This document shows, piece after piece, positions 1 through 5,965 of a DNA stretch of 11,009 bases (its first letter is position 1; every line of letters starts with the position of its first letter). Origin of the DNA: Dehalococcoidales bacterium (GTDB lineage: Bacteria; Chloroflexota; Dehalococcoidia; Dehalococcoidales; UBA2162). The DNA lies in contig CP070645.1 in assembly GCA_020354275.1 (NCBI GenBank), positions 384,829 through 395,837 of the forward strand, written 5' to 3'. The position numbers were made by a program, and so were the translations under genes. Under the pieces are notes generated by a model. It made no database searches, was not told the DNA's origin, and saw only the letters and a program-made list of their open reading frames with translations.

Positions 1-125
1 CTGCTATCGGCCTGCCGCGGTTTGGGGCTTCAGCCCCCGGCGAGGTAATTTATCAGCAGCTGGGCCTGACTCCCCAGCGCATTGTAGAAGAAGCCAGACG
101 TCTTTTAGAAAGGAGGCAGCCATGA
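1..125 (+). CDS. Transketolase, C-terminal end (partial)
   Basis: Frame 3 reads the end of a protein containing GASAPGEVIYQQLGLTP followed by a helix rich in Glu and Arg and a TGA stop at 123-125. The 'FGASAPGEVIYQQLGLTP' pattern is characteristic of the extreme C-terminus of transketolase or the C-terminal half of a split transketolase, a thiamine-diphosphate enzyme of the pentose phosphate pathway. The upstream part lies outside the window, so full-length and split forms cannot be told apart. The stop overlaps the start of the next gene in an ATGA arrangement, which suggests translational coupling with rpiB. The two products would act in the same pathway, interconverting pentose phosphates in the cytoplasm. 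Confidence 0.8.
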   Translation, partial: AIGLPRFGASAPGEVIYQQLGLTPQRIVEEARRLLERRQP

Positions 126-589
126 AGCTTGCTATGGCCATTGGAGCCGATCACGGGGGTTTTGATCTCAAGAATGAGCTGGTGGAGAGACTCCGTGCTG
201 ACTATGATATTACTGACCTGGGTGCTAGAACGCTTGATTCTGGTGACGACTACCCCGATTTTGCCGAGGCGGTGGCTAGGGCGGTTGCTTCCGGCCGGGC
301 GCAGCGCGGCATACTGGTCTGCGGCAGCGGTGTTGGTGCCTGCATTGCCGCCAACAAGGTTCCCGGAATCAGGGCGGCCCTCTGCCATGACAGCTATTCG
401 GCTCACCAGGGGGTTGAGCATGATGATATGAATGTCCTATGCCTGGGGGCGCGGGTCATCGGCCCCGAGCTGGCCGTAGAGCTTTCGCGGGCTTTCCTTG
501 AGGCACAATTTGTTAGTGAAGAGCGTTTCATCCGGCGGCGTGAAAAGGTGCTGGCCATCGAACGGCAGGCCCTGCAGGGCGGTATGTAA
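122..589 (+). CDS. rpiB: Ribose-5-phosphate isomerase B (RpiB/LacAB family)
   Basis: This 155-residue protein has the length and motifs of RpiB, which interconverts ribose 5-phosphate and ribulose 5-phosphate in the pentose phosphate pathway. The N-terminal GADHGG motif (D10, H11) corresponds to the phosphosugar-binding Asp-His of the family. CGSGVGACIAANK carries Cys67, the expected catalytic base (Cys66 in E. coli RpiB). EHDDMNVLCLG carries His100, matching the ring-opening His99. The start is ATG at 122, overlapping the transketolase stop, with an AAGGAGG-like site at about 110-116 inside the upstream gene. The C-terminus has the usual basic helix with ERFIRRREKV. LacA/LacB galactose-6-phosphate isomerase subunits share the fold, but the single copy beside transketolase favours RpiB. 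Confidence 0.93.
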   Translation: MKLAMAIGADHGGFDLKNELVERLRADYDITDLGARTLDSGDDYPDFAEAVARAVASGRAQRGILVCGSGVGACIAANKVPGIRAALCHDSYSAHQGVEHDDMNVLCLGARVIGPELAVELSRAFLEAQFVSEERFIRRREKVLAIERQALQGGM

Positions 590-612
590 ACGTATCTCAT
601 GGGATTTATAAA

Positions 613-1065
613 GTGATGAAGGCAATAAACGAAAAGACTGGCGGCATAATGCAGCGGGAAACGGCTGTTACCTGTTTCCGCTGCGGGGTATGCTGCGTTA
701 AATACAATCCCAGGATAACCGTTGCTGAGGCTGAAAATATCGCCGGTGCGCTGGGCATTTCACTGGAGGAGTTCCGCGACAGGTACGTCGACGGGTCGTG
801 GTTTGAGCCCGGTTACTTCCTTCTCGAGTCCCATGACGGGCCGTGCATCTTTCTGGAACATAAGCCGGGAAACAGGCTTTCTTCCTGCCTGATTCACCCG
901 GTCAGACCCCAGGTCTGCCGGGATTGGGAAGCTGACTGGCACCGCCGGGAGTGCTGCGAAGGGCTCAGCAGGTACTGGGGCCTTTCTATTGACTTCTCCG
1001 GAGAGCTACAGGGCCACCCGGCGAAGATCAGGGAGTTCAAGGACTTCCTGCGTTCACCGGGCTAA
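613..1065 (+). CDS. YkgJ-like Cys-cluster (zinc/iron-chelating) protein
   Basis: The protein has the signature of the YkgJ/UPF0153 family (CxxCxxCC domain, PF03692). From the GTG at 613, the cluster CFRCGVCC occupies residues 21-28 and further cysteines sit at 78 (DGPCIFL), 92 (SCLIHPVRPQVC), 102 and 114-115. The motif 'GPCIFL...C.IHPVRPQVCR' is the usual second half of the family. The domain is thought to bind a metal ion or iron-sulfur cluster; its physiological role is not established. Starts at GTG 613, ATG 616 or ATG 649 are all in frame. None has a strong ribosome site, and 649 would place the Cys cluster nearer the N-terminus as in most relatives. It lies 23 bp after rpiB and is probably cotranscribed with it. 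Confidence 0.82.
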   Translation: MMKAINEKTGGIMQRETAVTCFRCGVCCVKYNPRITVAEAENIAGALGISLEEFRDRYVDGSWFEPGYFLLESHDGPCIFLEHKPGNRLSSCLIHPVRPQVCRDWEADWHRRECCEGLSRYWGLSIDFSGELQGHPAKIREFKDFLRSPG

Positions 1066-1119
1066 TGGGTAGAACAGGCGGATAAATCGCCAGAATTATG
1101 CCAGACCGTAAGACCGGCT

Positions 1120-1125
1120 TATAAT
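1120..1125 (+). promoter_or_regulatory. Candidate -10 element for the phosphofructokinase gene
   Basis: A perfect TATAAT hexamer sits in the AT-rich 90-bp spacer, about 31 bp before the GTG start. No good -35 hexamer is visible at 16-18 bp spacing, so this is a weak call based on one box. Confidence 0.3.
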
Positions 1126-1155
1126 TAATAAATTTCAAGTCGAGGGGTACTAAAA

Positions 1156-2205
1156 GTGGAAGGGAAGAGAAGAATTGGAATTCTGACCAGTGGTGGCGAC
1201 TGTCCCGGCCTGAATGCCGCCATCAGGGCCGCCGCCAAAACGGCCATGCGCGATGGCTATGGGGTTATCGGTATAAATCATGGCTGGCAGGGTTTCCTTG
1301 ATAATGACTACCAGGTACTTGATGGCATGAAGACTTCGGGGATTATTGACCGCGGAGGCACGATACTGGGGACATCAAGGCTCAGCCCCTTTTATGTTGA
1401 GAACGGGCCGCAGTTTGTTTTTGATGGGGTCAAGGAGTTGGGACTGGAGGGGCTGGTGGTTCTGGGGGGAGACGGCACCCTGGCGGCCACTGATCGCCTG
1501 TATAGGATGGGCCTGCCGGTGGTGGGTATCCCCAAGACCATTGATAACGATGTCAGGGGCACCGATTTTTCCATTGGTTTCCAGACAGCGGTACAGATTG
1601 CCACCGATGCCCTGGACAGGCTCCGCTCCTATGCGGAAAGCCACCACCGGGTGATGCTTCTTGAGGTGATGGGGCGCCACGCCGGCTGGATAGCTACCTA
1701 CGCCGGGATGGCCAACGGTGCCGATGCTATTCTTATCCCGGAAATCCCGATGGATAGTGAGAAGATAGATGCGCTCTGCCGGATGCTACTAGCCAGAAAC
1801 GAGAAAGGTATTAGTTTCAGCATCGTGGTTGTTGCCGAAGGCACCAGGTTGGACGGCAGGACTGTAGAAAAGCCCGTTCATGACCGGTCCAGAGATGGCC
1901 AGGAACGCATACTGGGCGGGATAGCCGATGTTCTGGGCGGGATAATCGCTGAAAAAACAGACCTGGAAATAAGGGTATCCACGCTGGGTTACGTGCAGCG
2001 GGGAGGGACACCCGTAGCCTACGACCGCAGCCTGGCCACTGCCTTTGGCGTGAAGGCTGTTGAGCTTATTACGCATAGAGAATTCGGCCAGATGACCGCT
2101 CTGAAGGGTAACCGGGTCACCAGCGTACCGCTTGAAATTCCCGCCGGGGGGACAAAAACATTAAACCTGAACATCTACCGGGTGGCGGAAAAATTTTTCG
2201 GCTAG
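1156..2205 (+). CDS. 6-phosphofructokinase (PfkA family, ATP- or PPi-dependent)
   Basis: The 349-residue protein is a cytoplasmic PfkA-family phosphofructokinase, phosphorylating fructose 6-phosphate to the 1,6-bisphosphate. Motifs run in order: GGDCPGLN (13-20), GGDGT (104-108), PKTIDND (126-132, with catalytic Asp130 equivalent to E. coli Asp127), MGRHAGWIA (172-180), AEGT (228-231) and LGYVQRGG (277-284). Gly107 at the E. coli 104 position is typical of ATP enzymes, while Lys127 at the 124 position is typical of pyrophosphate enzymes. The phosphoryl donor therefore cannot be read from sequence. This mixed pair is known in the 'group III' PFKs, which include both ATP and PPi users. A GTG start at 1156 is preceded by GAGGGG at 1142-1147. 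If PPi is the donor, the enzyme could work reversibly in glycolysis and gluconeogenesis. Confidence 0.93.
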   Translation: MEGKRRIGILTSGGDCPGLNAAIRAAAKTAMRDGYGVIGINHGWQGFLDNDYQVLDGMKTSGIIDRGGTILGTSRLSPFYVENGPQFVFDGVKELGLEGLVVLGGDGTLAATDRLYRMGLPVVGIPKTIDNDVRGTDFSIGFQTAVQIATDALDRLRSYAESHHRVMLLEVMGRHAGWIATYAGMANGADAILIPEIPMDSEKIDALCRMLLARNEKGISFSIVVVAEGTRLDGRTVEKPVHDRSRDGQERILGGIADVLGGIIAEKTDLEIRVSTLGYVQRGGTPVAYDRSLATAFGVKAVELITHREFGQMTALKGNRVTSVPLEIPAGGTKTLNLNIYRVAEKFFG

Positions 2206-2290
2206 ACGGTCAAATTCAGCCGGCTGCCGCCGGTCAAACCTCTTGACCTAAAATCATAATCTCTCAATATGTTGACATAAGGAAGTGATG

Positions 2291-2674
2291 ATGGATGATA
2301 GAAAGGCGTTGGCAGCCCCCTGCGGTCTGTACTGTGGTGTTTGCGGAGTCTATATAGCCCACAGGGATGGCAATACCAAATTCAAGGAGCGGTTGACTAC
2401 CGTTTACGGCGTTGTTGTGGACGGCATAAGGTGCCGGGGGTGCCTTTCCGAAGAGGTGTTTACCTACTGCCGGGTCTGCCCCATAAGGACCTGTGTGTCC
2501 GGGAAGGGCATTGAAGGGTGCCACCAGTGCCATGATTTCCCCTGCCGGTTCATCGAGGAATTTCCCCTACCTGTCGGTAAGAAAGTGATACTACGGAGTA
2601 TCCCCACCTGGCGTGACCTCGGTACCGAGCGCTGGATGGATGAGGAAGAGAGGCGTTACCACTGCCCCCATTGA
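2291..2674 (+). CDS. DUF3795 Cys-rich protein, apparently cut short by TGA
   Basis: The N-terminal PCGLYCGVCGVY motif, then CRGC, YCRVCPIRTC and CHQCHDFPC, match the DUF3795 family (PF12675), small Cys-rich presumed metal-binding proteins of anaerobes with no established function. ATG 2291 is preferred because AAGGA at 2279-2283 lies 7 bp upstream; ATG 2288 and GTG 2285 are also in frame. The frame stops at TGA 2672-2674 just after HCPH. Reading past it continues without break for 21 codons to TAG 2738-2740, giving GYQLF, GA and CRQC, the second half of a CPxCG...CxxC zinc ribbon. The TGA stands exactly where Cys is expected. Possible explanations are a TGC-to-TGA nonsense change, a sequence error, or UGA decoded as selenocysteine or cysteine. 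The truncated 127-aa product keeps the main Cys region. Confidence 0.8.
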   Translation: MDDRKALAAPCGLYCGVCGVYIAHRDGNTKFKERLTTVYGVVVDGIRCRGCLSEEVFTYCRVCPIRTCVSGKGIEGCHQCHDFPCRFIEEFPLPVGKKVILRSIPTWRDLGTERWMDEEERRYHCPH

Positions 2675-2740
2675 GGTTACCAGTTATTCCGGGGGGCACA
2701 GAGATGCCGACAGTGCCGGCAGCTGGTAGATGTCGATTAG
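2675..2740 (+). pseudogene. Orphaned zinc-ribbon tail of the DUF3795 gene
   Basis: These 21 sense codons and a TAG continue the DUF3795 frame directly after its TGA. They encode GYQLF, a short GAQR turn and a CRQC pair, which together with the HCPH before the TGA would form a CPxCG...CxxC zinc ribbon. The continuous frame and matching motif show this was part of the gene. Whether it is still translated depends on readthrough or recoding of the TGA. Confidence 0.6.
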
Positions 2741-2807
2741 GGTAGGTGTGGCAATACAAGTACTCCGACCGTGATTAGTTACTGGTTTCAACATTCAGAC
2801 CAGCAGC

Positions 2808-3245
2808 CTAGTCCTCCTGGAAGACCAGTACCTGGTCGCCGGCCGTTATCTCCAGTTTGCCGTCGGCAACCTCAAAGCTCTGGCTGTCCCGCAGTATCGT
2901 CAAATAATCGGTTTCCTGGTCCATCACGCCCTCGGGTTCCATGCAGTACATCTCGGTATTGCCGACTCCTGAGAACGAGATATCATTGCCGTCAACCTCG
3001 TAGTCCCCGAAGTAGCTGTTGCAGCCGGCTGACCCCTGGACACGGTGGCCAGCGCTGTCAAACCTGGCGGTAACCGTGGTGCCTTCCAGTACTGCCCGGG
3101 GGTTTCCCTTCTCACCGAGGGATTCCAGCAGCCAGTCTTTGTCCTCCAGGTCGGCAGCGGCATCGTCAGTTGTAGTACAGGCGCCTGTGGATAGTGTCAC
3201 CAGGCTCAGTAAAAGTAAACCGAAAAACAATCTTCTTATTAGCAT
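2808..3245 (-). CDS. META-domain (HslJ-like) putative lipoprotein
   Basis: The 145-residue protein begins with a basic-hydrophobic signal (residues 1-22) ending in LSTGAC. Cys23 is the likely lipidation site, though TGAC departs from the classical L-x-[AG]-C lipobox. After a linker, W38-L39-L40 starts a META domain (PF03724). LEGTTVTARFDSAGHRVQGSAGCNSYFGDYEV (53-84) is the core motif, followed by NTEMYCMEPEGVMDQE (96-111). Cys75 and Cys101 could form a disulfide. HslJ-type proteins are envelope proteins, in E. coli linked to heat-shock and novobiocin response; a precise biochemical role is not known. ATG 3245 has a strong GGGAGGAGAGGG ribosome site (3252-3263 on the complement). It lies 27 bp downstream of the crotonase gene on the same strand and is probably cotranscribed. 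Confidence 0.85.
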   Translation of the reverse strand: MLIRRLFFGLLLLSLVTLSTGACTTTDDAAADLEDKDWLLESLGEKGNPRAVLEGTTVTARFDSAGHRVQGSAGCNSYFGDYEVDGNDISFSGVGNTEMYCMEPEGVMDQETDYLTILRDSQSFEVADGKLEITAGDQVLVFQED

Positions 3246-3272
3246 TTTCTTCCCTCTCCTCCCGCTTCGGCT

Positions 3273-4073
3273 TTATTTACCCTGAAAAGTGGGTTCCCGC
3301 TTCTCGGTAAAGGAGCGTACCCCCTCTCTGAAGTCTTCGGTCTGGAAGAGCCTTCCCTGGGCGAAAATGGAGAACTCCAGGTTGGACTCGTAGTCCGAGC
3401 TGAGCCCCAACCGCATCTGCCTTTTAGCTGTCTGAACTGCCAGGGGGGCGTTGTTGGCCATCCTGGTTGCCCAGTCTTTGGTCACCGACTCCAGTTCCTC
3501 GTGGGGCACCGCTTTGTTGACCAGTCCGATGCGCTCGGCTTCGGCGGCGTCCATCCTCTCGCCGAGGAACATAATCTCGCTGGCCTTGGCCCAGCCGATG
3601 AGACGGGGCAGCAGCCAGTGCCCGCCGTTGTCAGGCACCAGACCCCTCTTGACATGCATGTCACCCATAACGGCATTGCTGGAGGCAATTCTGATATCGC
3701 AGAGGAGGGCCAGTTCGAAACCCCAGCCTACGGCAGGCCCGTTAACCGAAGCGATGATCGGTTTATCTATCGATAGCATAAGGCTGGAAAGGCGGGTACC
3801 TCCCACCCGGTAACCTCCACCGCCTCCCCCGGCCCTGCCAGCGCCACTACTCTGGGCTTCAGCCTGGGCCGCCAGGTCAAGCCCTGAGCAAAAGCCACGG
3901 CCGGCCCCGGTGATAACTATTATCCTGATATCGTTATCGTCCTTGGCATCCTGCATGGCCCGTATTAGCCCCGCGGTCATGGCCCCACTGAAAGCGTTCA
4001 ACCGCTCGGGCCGGTTGAGGGTTACGGTGGCGATATGGTCTTCCTTGGTGTAGATAAGGTCCTGCAGTTCCAT
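3273..4073 (-). CDS. Enoyl-CoA hydratase/isomerase (crotonase superfamily)
   Basis: A 266-residue crotonase-fold enzyme acting on acyl-CoA thioesters. Visible motifs are RPERLNAF near residue 21, the first oxyanion-hole segment GRGFCSGLDL (58-67), and the second NGPAVGWGFELALLCDIRIAS (111-131). Glu120 sits where the first catalytic Glu of enoyl-CoA hydratase (rat Glu144) is expected. The second catalytic Glu (rat Glu164) appears replaced by His140 in DMHVKRGLVPDNGG, and Asp148 is present in the LVPDNGG turn as in several isomerase-type members. Simple hydratase activity is therefore uncertain. Residues 77-92 form an unusual Gly-rich loop after the first oxyanion segment. ATG 4073 has AAGGGGG on the complement 7 bp upstream (4081-4087). 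Substrate cannot be assigned, and no other beta-oxidation gene is in the window. Confidence 0.9.
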   Translation of the reverse strand: MELQDLIYTKEDHIATVTLNRPERLNAFSGAMTAGLIRAMQDAKDDNDIRIIVITGAGRGFCSGLDLAAQAEAQSSGAGRAGGGGGGYRVGGTRLSSLMLSIDKPIIASVNGPAVGWGFELALLCDIRIASSNAVMGDMHVKRGLVPDNGGHWLLPRLIGWAKASEIMFLGERMDAAEAERIGLVNKAVPHEELESVTKDWATRMANNAPLAVQTAKRQMRLGLSSDYESNLEFSIFAQGRLFQTEDFREGVRSFTEKREPTFQGK

Positions 4074-4087
4074 GAGTTAGCCCCCTT

Positions 4088-4386
4088 ATAAATTAGGTTT
4101 TCGTTTTCGGGCATAATCTGGTGGGTACCAATCATGCCGGTTTCATTTATTCAGTCTATGATGGCCATCTGCGGATGTCAAGACCGTTAGAAGCAAAATA
4201 ATGTGACATAATGTTATAAATATAAATCAATAATAACCACGAAATAACCAGCGCCTTATTGATATACGTATATCATATATGATATAGTCGCAAACAATAC
4301 ATAGCTGATTAAAAGAAATGAATTAACTATCATATGCTGGCATATTGTAGAACACTAACTGATTGGTTTTAACAAGAGTGTTTATT
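4088..4386. other. AT-rich intergenic region between divergent genes
   Basis: This spacer separates the minus-strand crotonase gene from the plus-strand glycine-zipper gene. It becomes markedly AT-rich after about 4190. It holds a short direct repeat, ATAATGT at 4198-4204 and 4208-4214, and the promoter/palindrome complex listed separately. No coding frame with recognisable content was found. Confidence 0.6.
4259..4288 (+). promoter_or_regulatory. Promoter with palindromic operator in its spacer
   Basis: TTGATA (4259-4264, one mismatch to TTGACA) and TATAGT (4283-4288, one mismatch to TATAAT) are separated by 18 bp and face the glycine-zipper/LRR genes. Between and overlapping the boxes lie two overlapping perfect palindromes, GATATACGTATATC (4261-4274) and ATATCATATATGATAT (4270-4285). 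That placement is typical of a repressor operator, although AT-rich sequence makes chance palindromes commoner. Confidence 0.5.
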
Positions 4387-4737
4387 ATGAATATCGGGTA
4401 TGATAATAGCTTCTCCAAGGATAGTCCCATAACATACGCCCATATCATTGACCCGTTTGGTAGACAGAGGGAGTATAACCGGGACCTGAGGAATAAATAT
4501 AGAAGCGAGAATGACCCGGAAAGGCCCCCGAAGCGGGGGCCCGGGGATAAATATATTTTGATTGGTGCTCTAACTGGCCTGATTATTGGCGGAGTATCGG
4601 TTGCTATTGTTGGCGGTATCTTTTTTGGTTTCATCGGCGGTGTTCTCGGTTTTCTGGGTGGATTCATTGCCGGGGGAATCACAGGTGTGATGATAGGTGA
4701 CTCGGTTCGAAAACGCCGGCTGGGATTGAAGGACTGA
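4387..4737 (+). CDS. Glycine-zipper membrane protein, hypothetical
   Basis: From ATG 4387 the protein has 116 residues. An N-terminal polar half (about 1-54) is rich in charged residues and prolines. It is followed by a long hydrophobic stretch at about 56-105 with glycine repeats such as GALTGLIIGG, GGIFFGFIGG and GGFIAGGITG, then a basic tail SVRKRRLGLKD. The glycine spacing is that of glycine-zipper transmembrane helices, probably two packed helices, so membrane insertion is likely. No family could be assigned. A TTG at 4363 would add eight residues but has no better ribosome site; AAGAG at about 4374-4378 suits ATG 4387. It lies 16 bp before the LRR lipoprotein gene and probably shares its promoter. 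Confidence 0.65.
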   Translation: MNIGYDNSFSKDSPITYAHIIDPFGRQREYNRDLRNKYRSENDPERPPKRGPGDKYILIGALTGLIIGGVSVAIVGGIFFGFIGGVLGFLGGFIAGGITGVMIGDSVRKRRLGLKD

Positions 4738-4753
4738 CCTGATGTAACATGGT

Positions 4754-5722
4754 ATGAGTGCTCAAATGAAAAAACTACTGACAGCGTTGCTGCTGGTAAT
4801 AATAGTGATGAGCAGTCTTTCCGTCTGCGGGTGTAATACTGGAGATACTGCAGGCGGCCAGGTGGTTGCCTTCGCCGACCCTAATCTCGAAGAATTTATA
4901 CGGATTAGCATCACTAAGCCTGAGGGGGCTATTTTGGCCGGGGACCTGGAAAGACTGACCTATCTTAATGCAGCACAAAGAAACATCGCTGACCTCAAGG
5001 GACTGGAACACTGCCCTAATCTGGCGCAGCTCTACCTTGATGACAATCAGCTACGTGACATAACCACTCTGGCTTCTCTCAAAAGATTAAAATATCTTTC
5101 ACTTCGTATAAACTACATCAATGACAGTACCCCTCTTTCCTCTCTGTCCAGCCTGAAGTCACTCAACCTCTACAATAATGATATTAAGGATATATCCCCT
5201 CTTTCCTCTCTGACCAATCTGATTTCTCTAGACCTGGGGAAAACCCAGATAACGGATATTTCTTCATTATCCCCTCTCACCAGATTGAGCAATCTATAGC
5301 TTGCAAATAACGGGATAAGTGATATATCGCCGTTAGCTTCACTTACCAATCTCAAGAATCTAAGCCTTAGGGGTAACAATATAAGGGACATCTCCGCGCT
5401 AACCTCCCTCACCAATCTGACCAATCTGGACCTTAGGGAAAACAATATCAGTGATATTTCGCCTCTTTTTTCCCTCGATAAAATCCAGTTTCTCGTTCTT
5501 TCGGATAACAAGGTGAGTGACCTCTCACCACTGGCTTCTCTGACTACACTGTTTTCTCTTGATCTGTCTGATAACCAGATATGTGACATAGAACCACTGG
5601 TTGCCAACCACGGGCTCAGGCACTTTGACCGCGTGGATATACAAAATAACCCGTTGAATGATACCTCGGTAAGCATTTGCGTTCCCAAGCTTATAGATAG
5701 GGGAATTGAGTTGAAGTGGTGA
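4754..5722 (+). pseudogene. Leucine-rich-repeat lipoprotein gene with internal TAG
   Basis: The frame from ATG 4754 begins with a signal peptide (MKKLLTALLLVIIVMSS) and a lipobox-like VCGC with Cys27. An N-cap follows (DPNLEEFIR, LERLTYLNAAQRNIADLKGLE), then about ten internalin-style 22-residue repeats of the form LxxLxxLxLxxNxIxDISPL. A TAG at 5297-5299 ends the first part after 181 residues. The same frame continues with perfectly phased repeats (LANNGISDISPLASL and onward) for 140 more codons to TGA 5720-5722. The TAG occupies a variable, exposed position between the two Leu of LSNL-x-L, so a single base change from a sense codon explains it. It may be a young pseudogene, a sequence error, or read through. 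The intact form would be a surface-anchored protein of 322 residues, likely for protein-protein binding. Alternative start ATG 4766. Confidence 0.8.
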
Positions 5723-5965
5723 CCAATTTTGGCGAGGGAGCTATGCTCATGAGGTAAATTTAACAACCCGGTTGGCTTTTAGAACTATACCGTTTTTGGT
5801 TAACTCTGGCTATGGACAAAGGGCACTTTTTCCTGTAGACTTTACTACAAATTCCTTTAGTTACCGCCAATCGGAGTCCTGGCGTACTCCATACAAACGG
5901 GGCTGGCTATATTCTAAACCTGGTCTTGATAGGCATCATTCACCAGTTGTAAAGAAGGTGGAGCA
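5723..5965 (+). other. Intergenic leader before the BTAD regulator gene
   Basis: This 243-bp stretch contains no convincing gene. A TATATT at 5908-5913 and TTGATA at 5926-5931 are not spaced as a promoter pair. A small inverted repeat, GGAGT (5873-5877) and ACTCC (5886-5890), is too short to interpret. The promoter of the regulator gene is presumably here but cannot be placed. Confidence 0.4.

Noticed and set aside
2220..2233. CCGGC-TGCC-GCCGG hairpin after the phosphofructokinase gene
   Set aside because: The 5-bp stem is not followed by a T-run, so it does not support a rho-independent terminator.
2243..2271. TTGACC with AATATG as a promoter for the DUF3795 gene
   Set aside because: The -35 is good but no -10 better than three of six matches lies at proper spacing.
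2782..2803. Hairpin CTGGTTT/AGACCAG between convergent genes
   Set aside because: The 7-bp stem contains a G-U pair, has an 8-nt loop, and lacks a T-tract on either strand, so it is too weak to call a bidirectional terminator.
5170..5766. 198-codon open frame on the - strand opposite the LRR gene
   Set aside because: It is an antisense reading of leucine-rich repeats with regular low-complexity Leu/Arg/Ser pattern; the plus strand has the real repeat phase.
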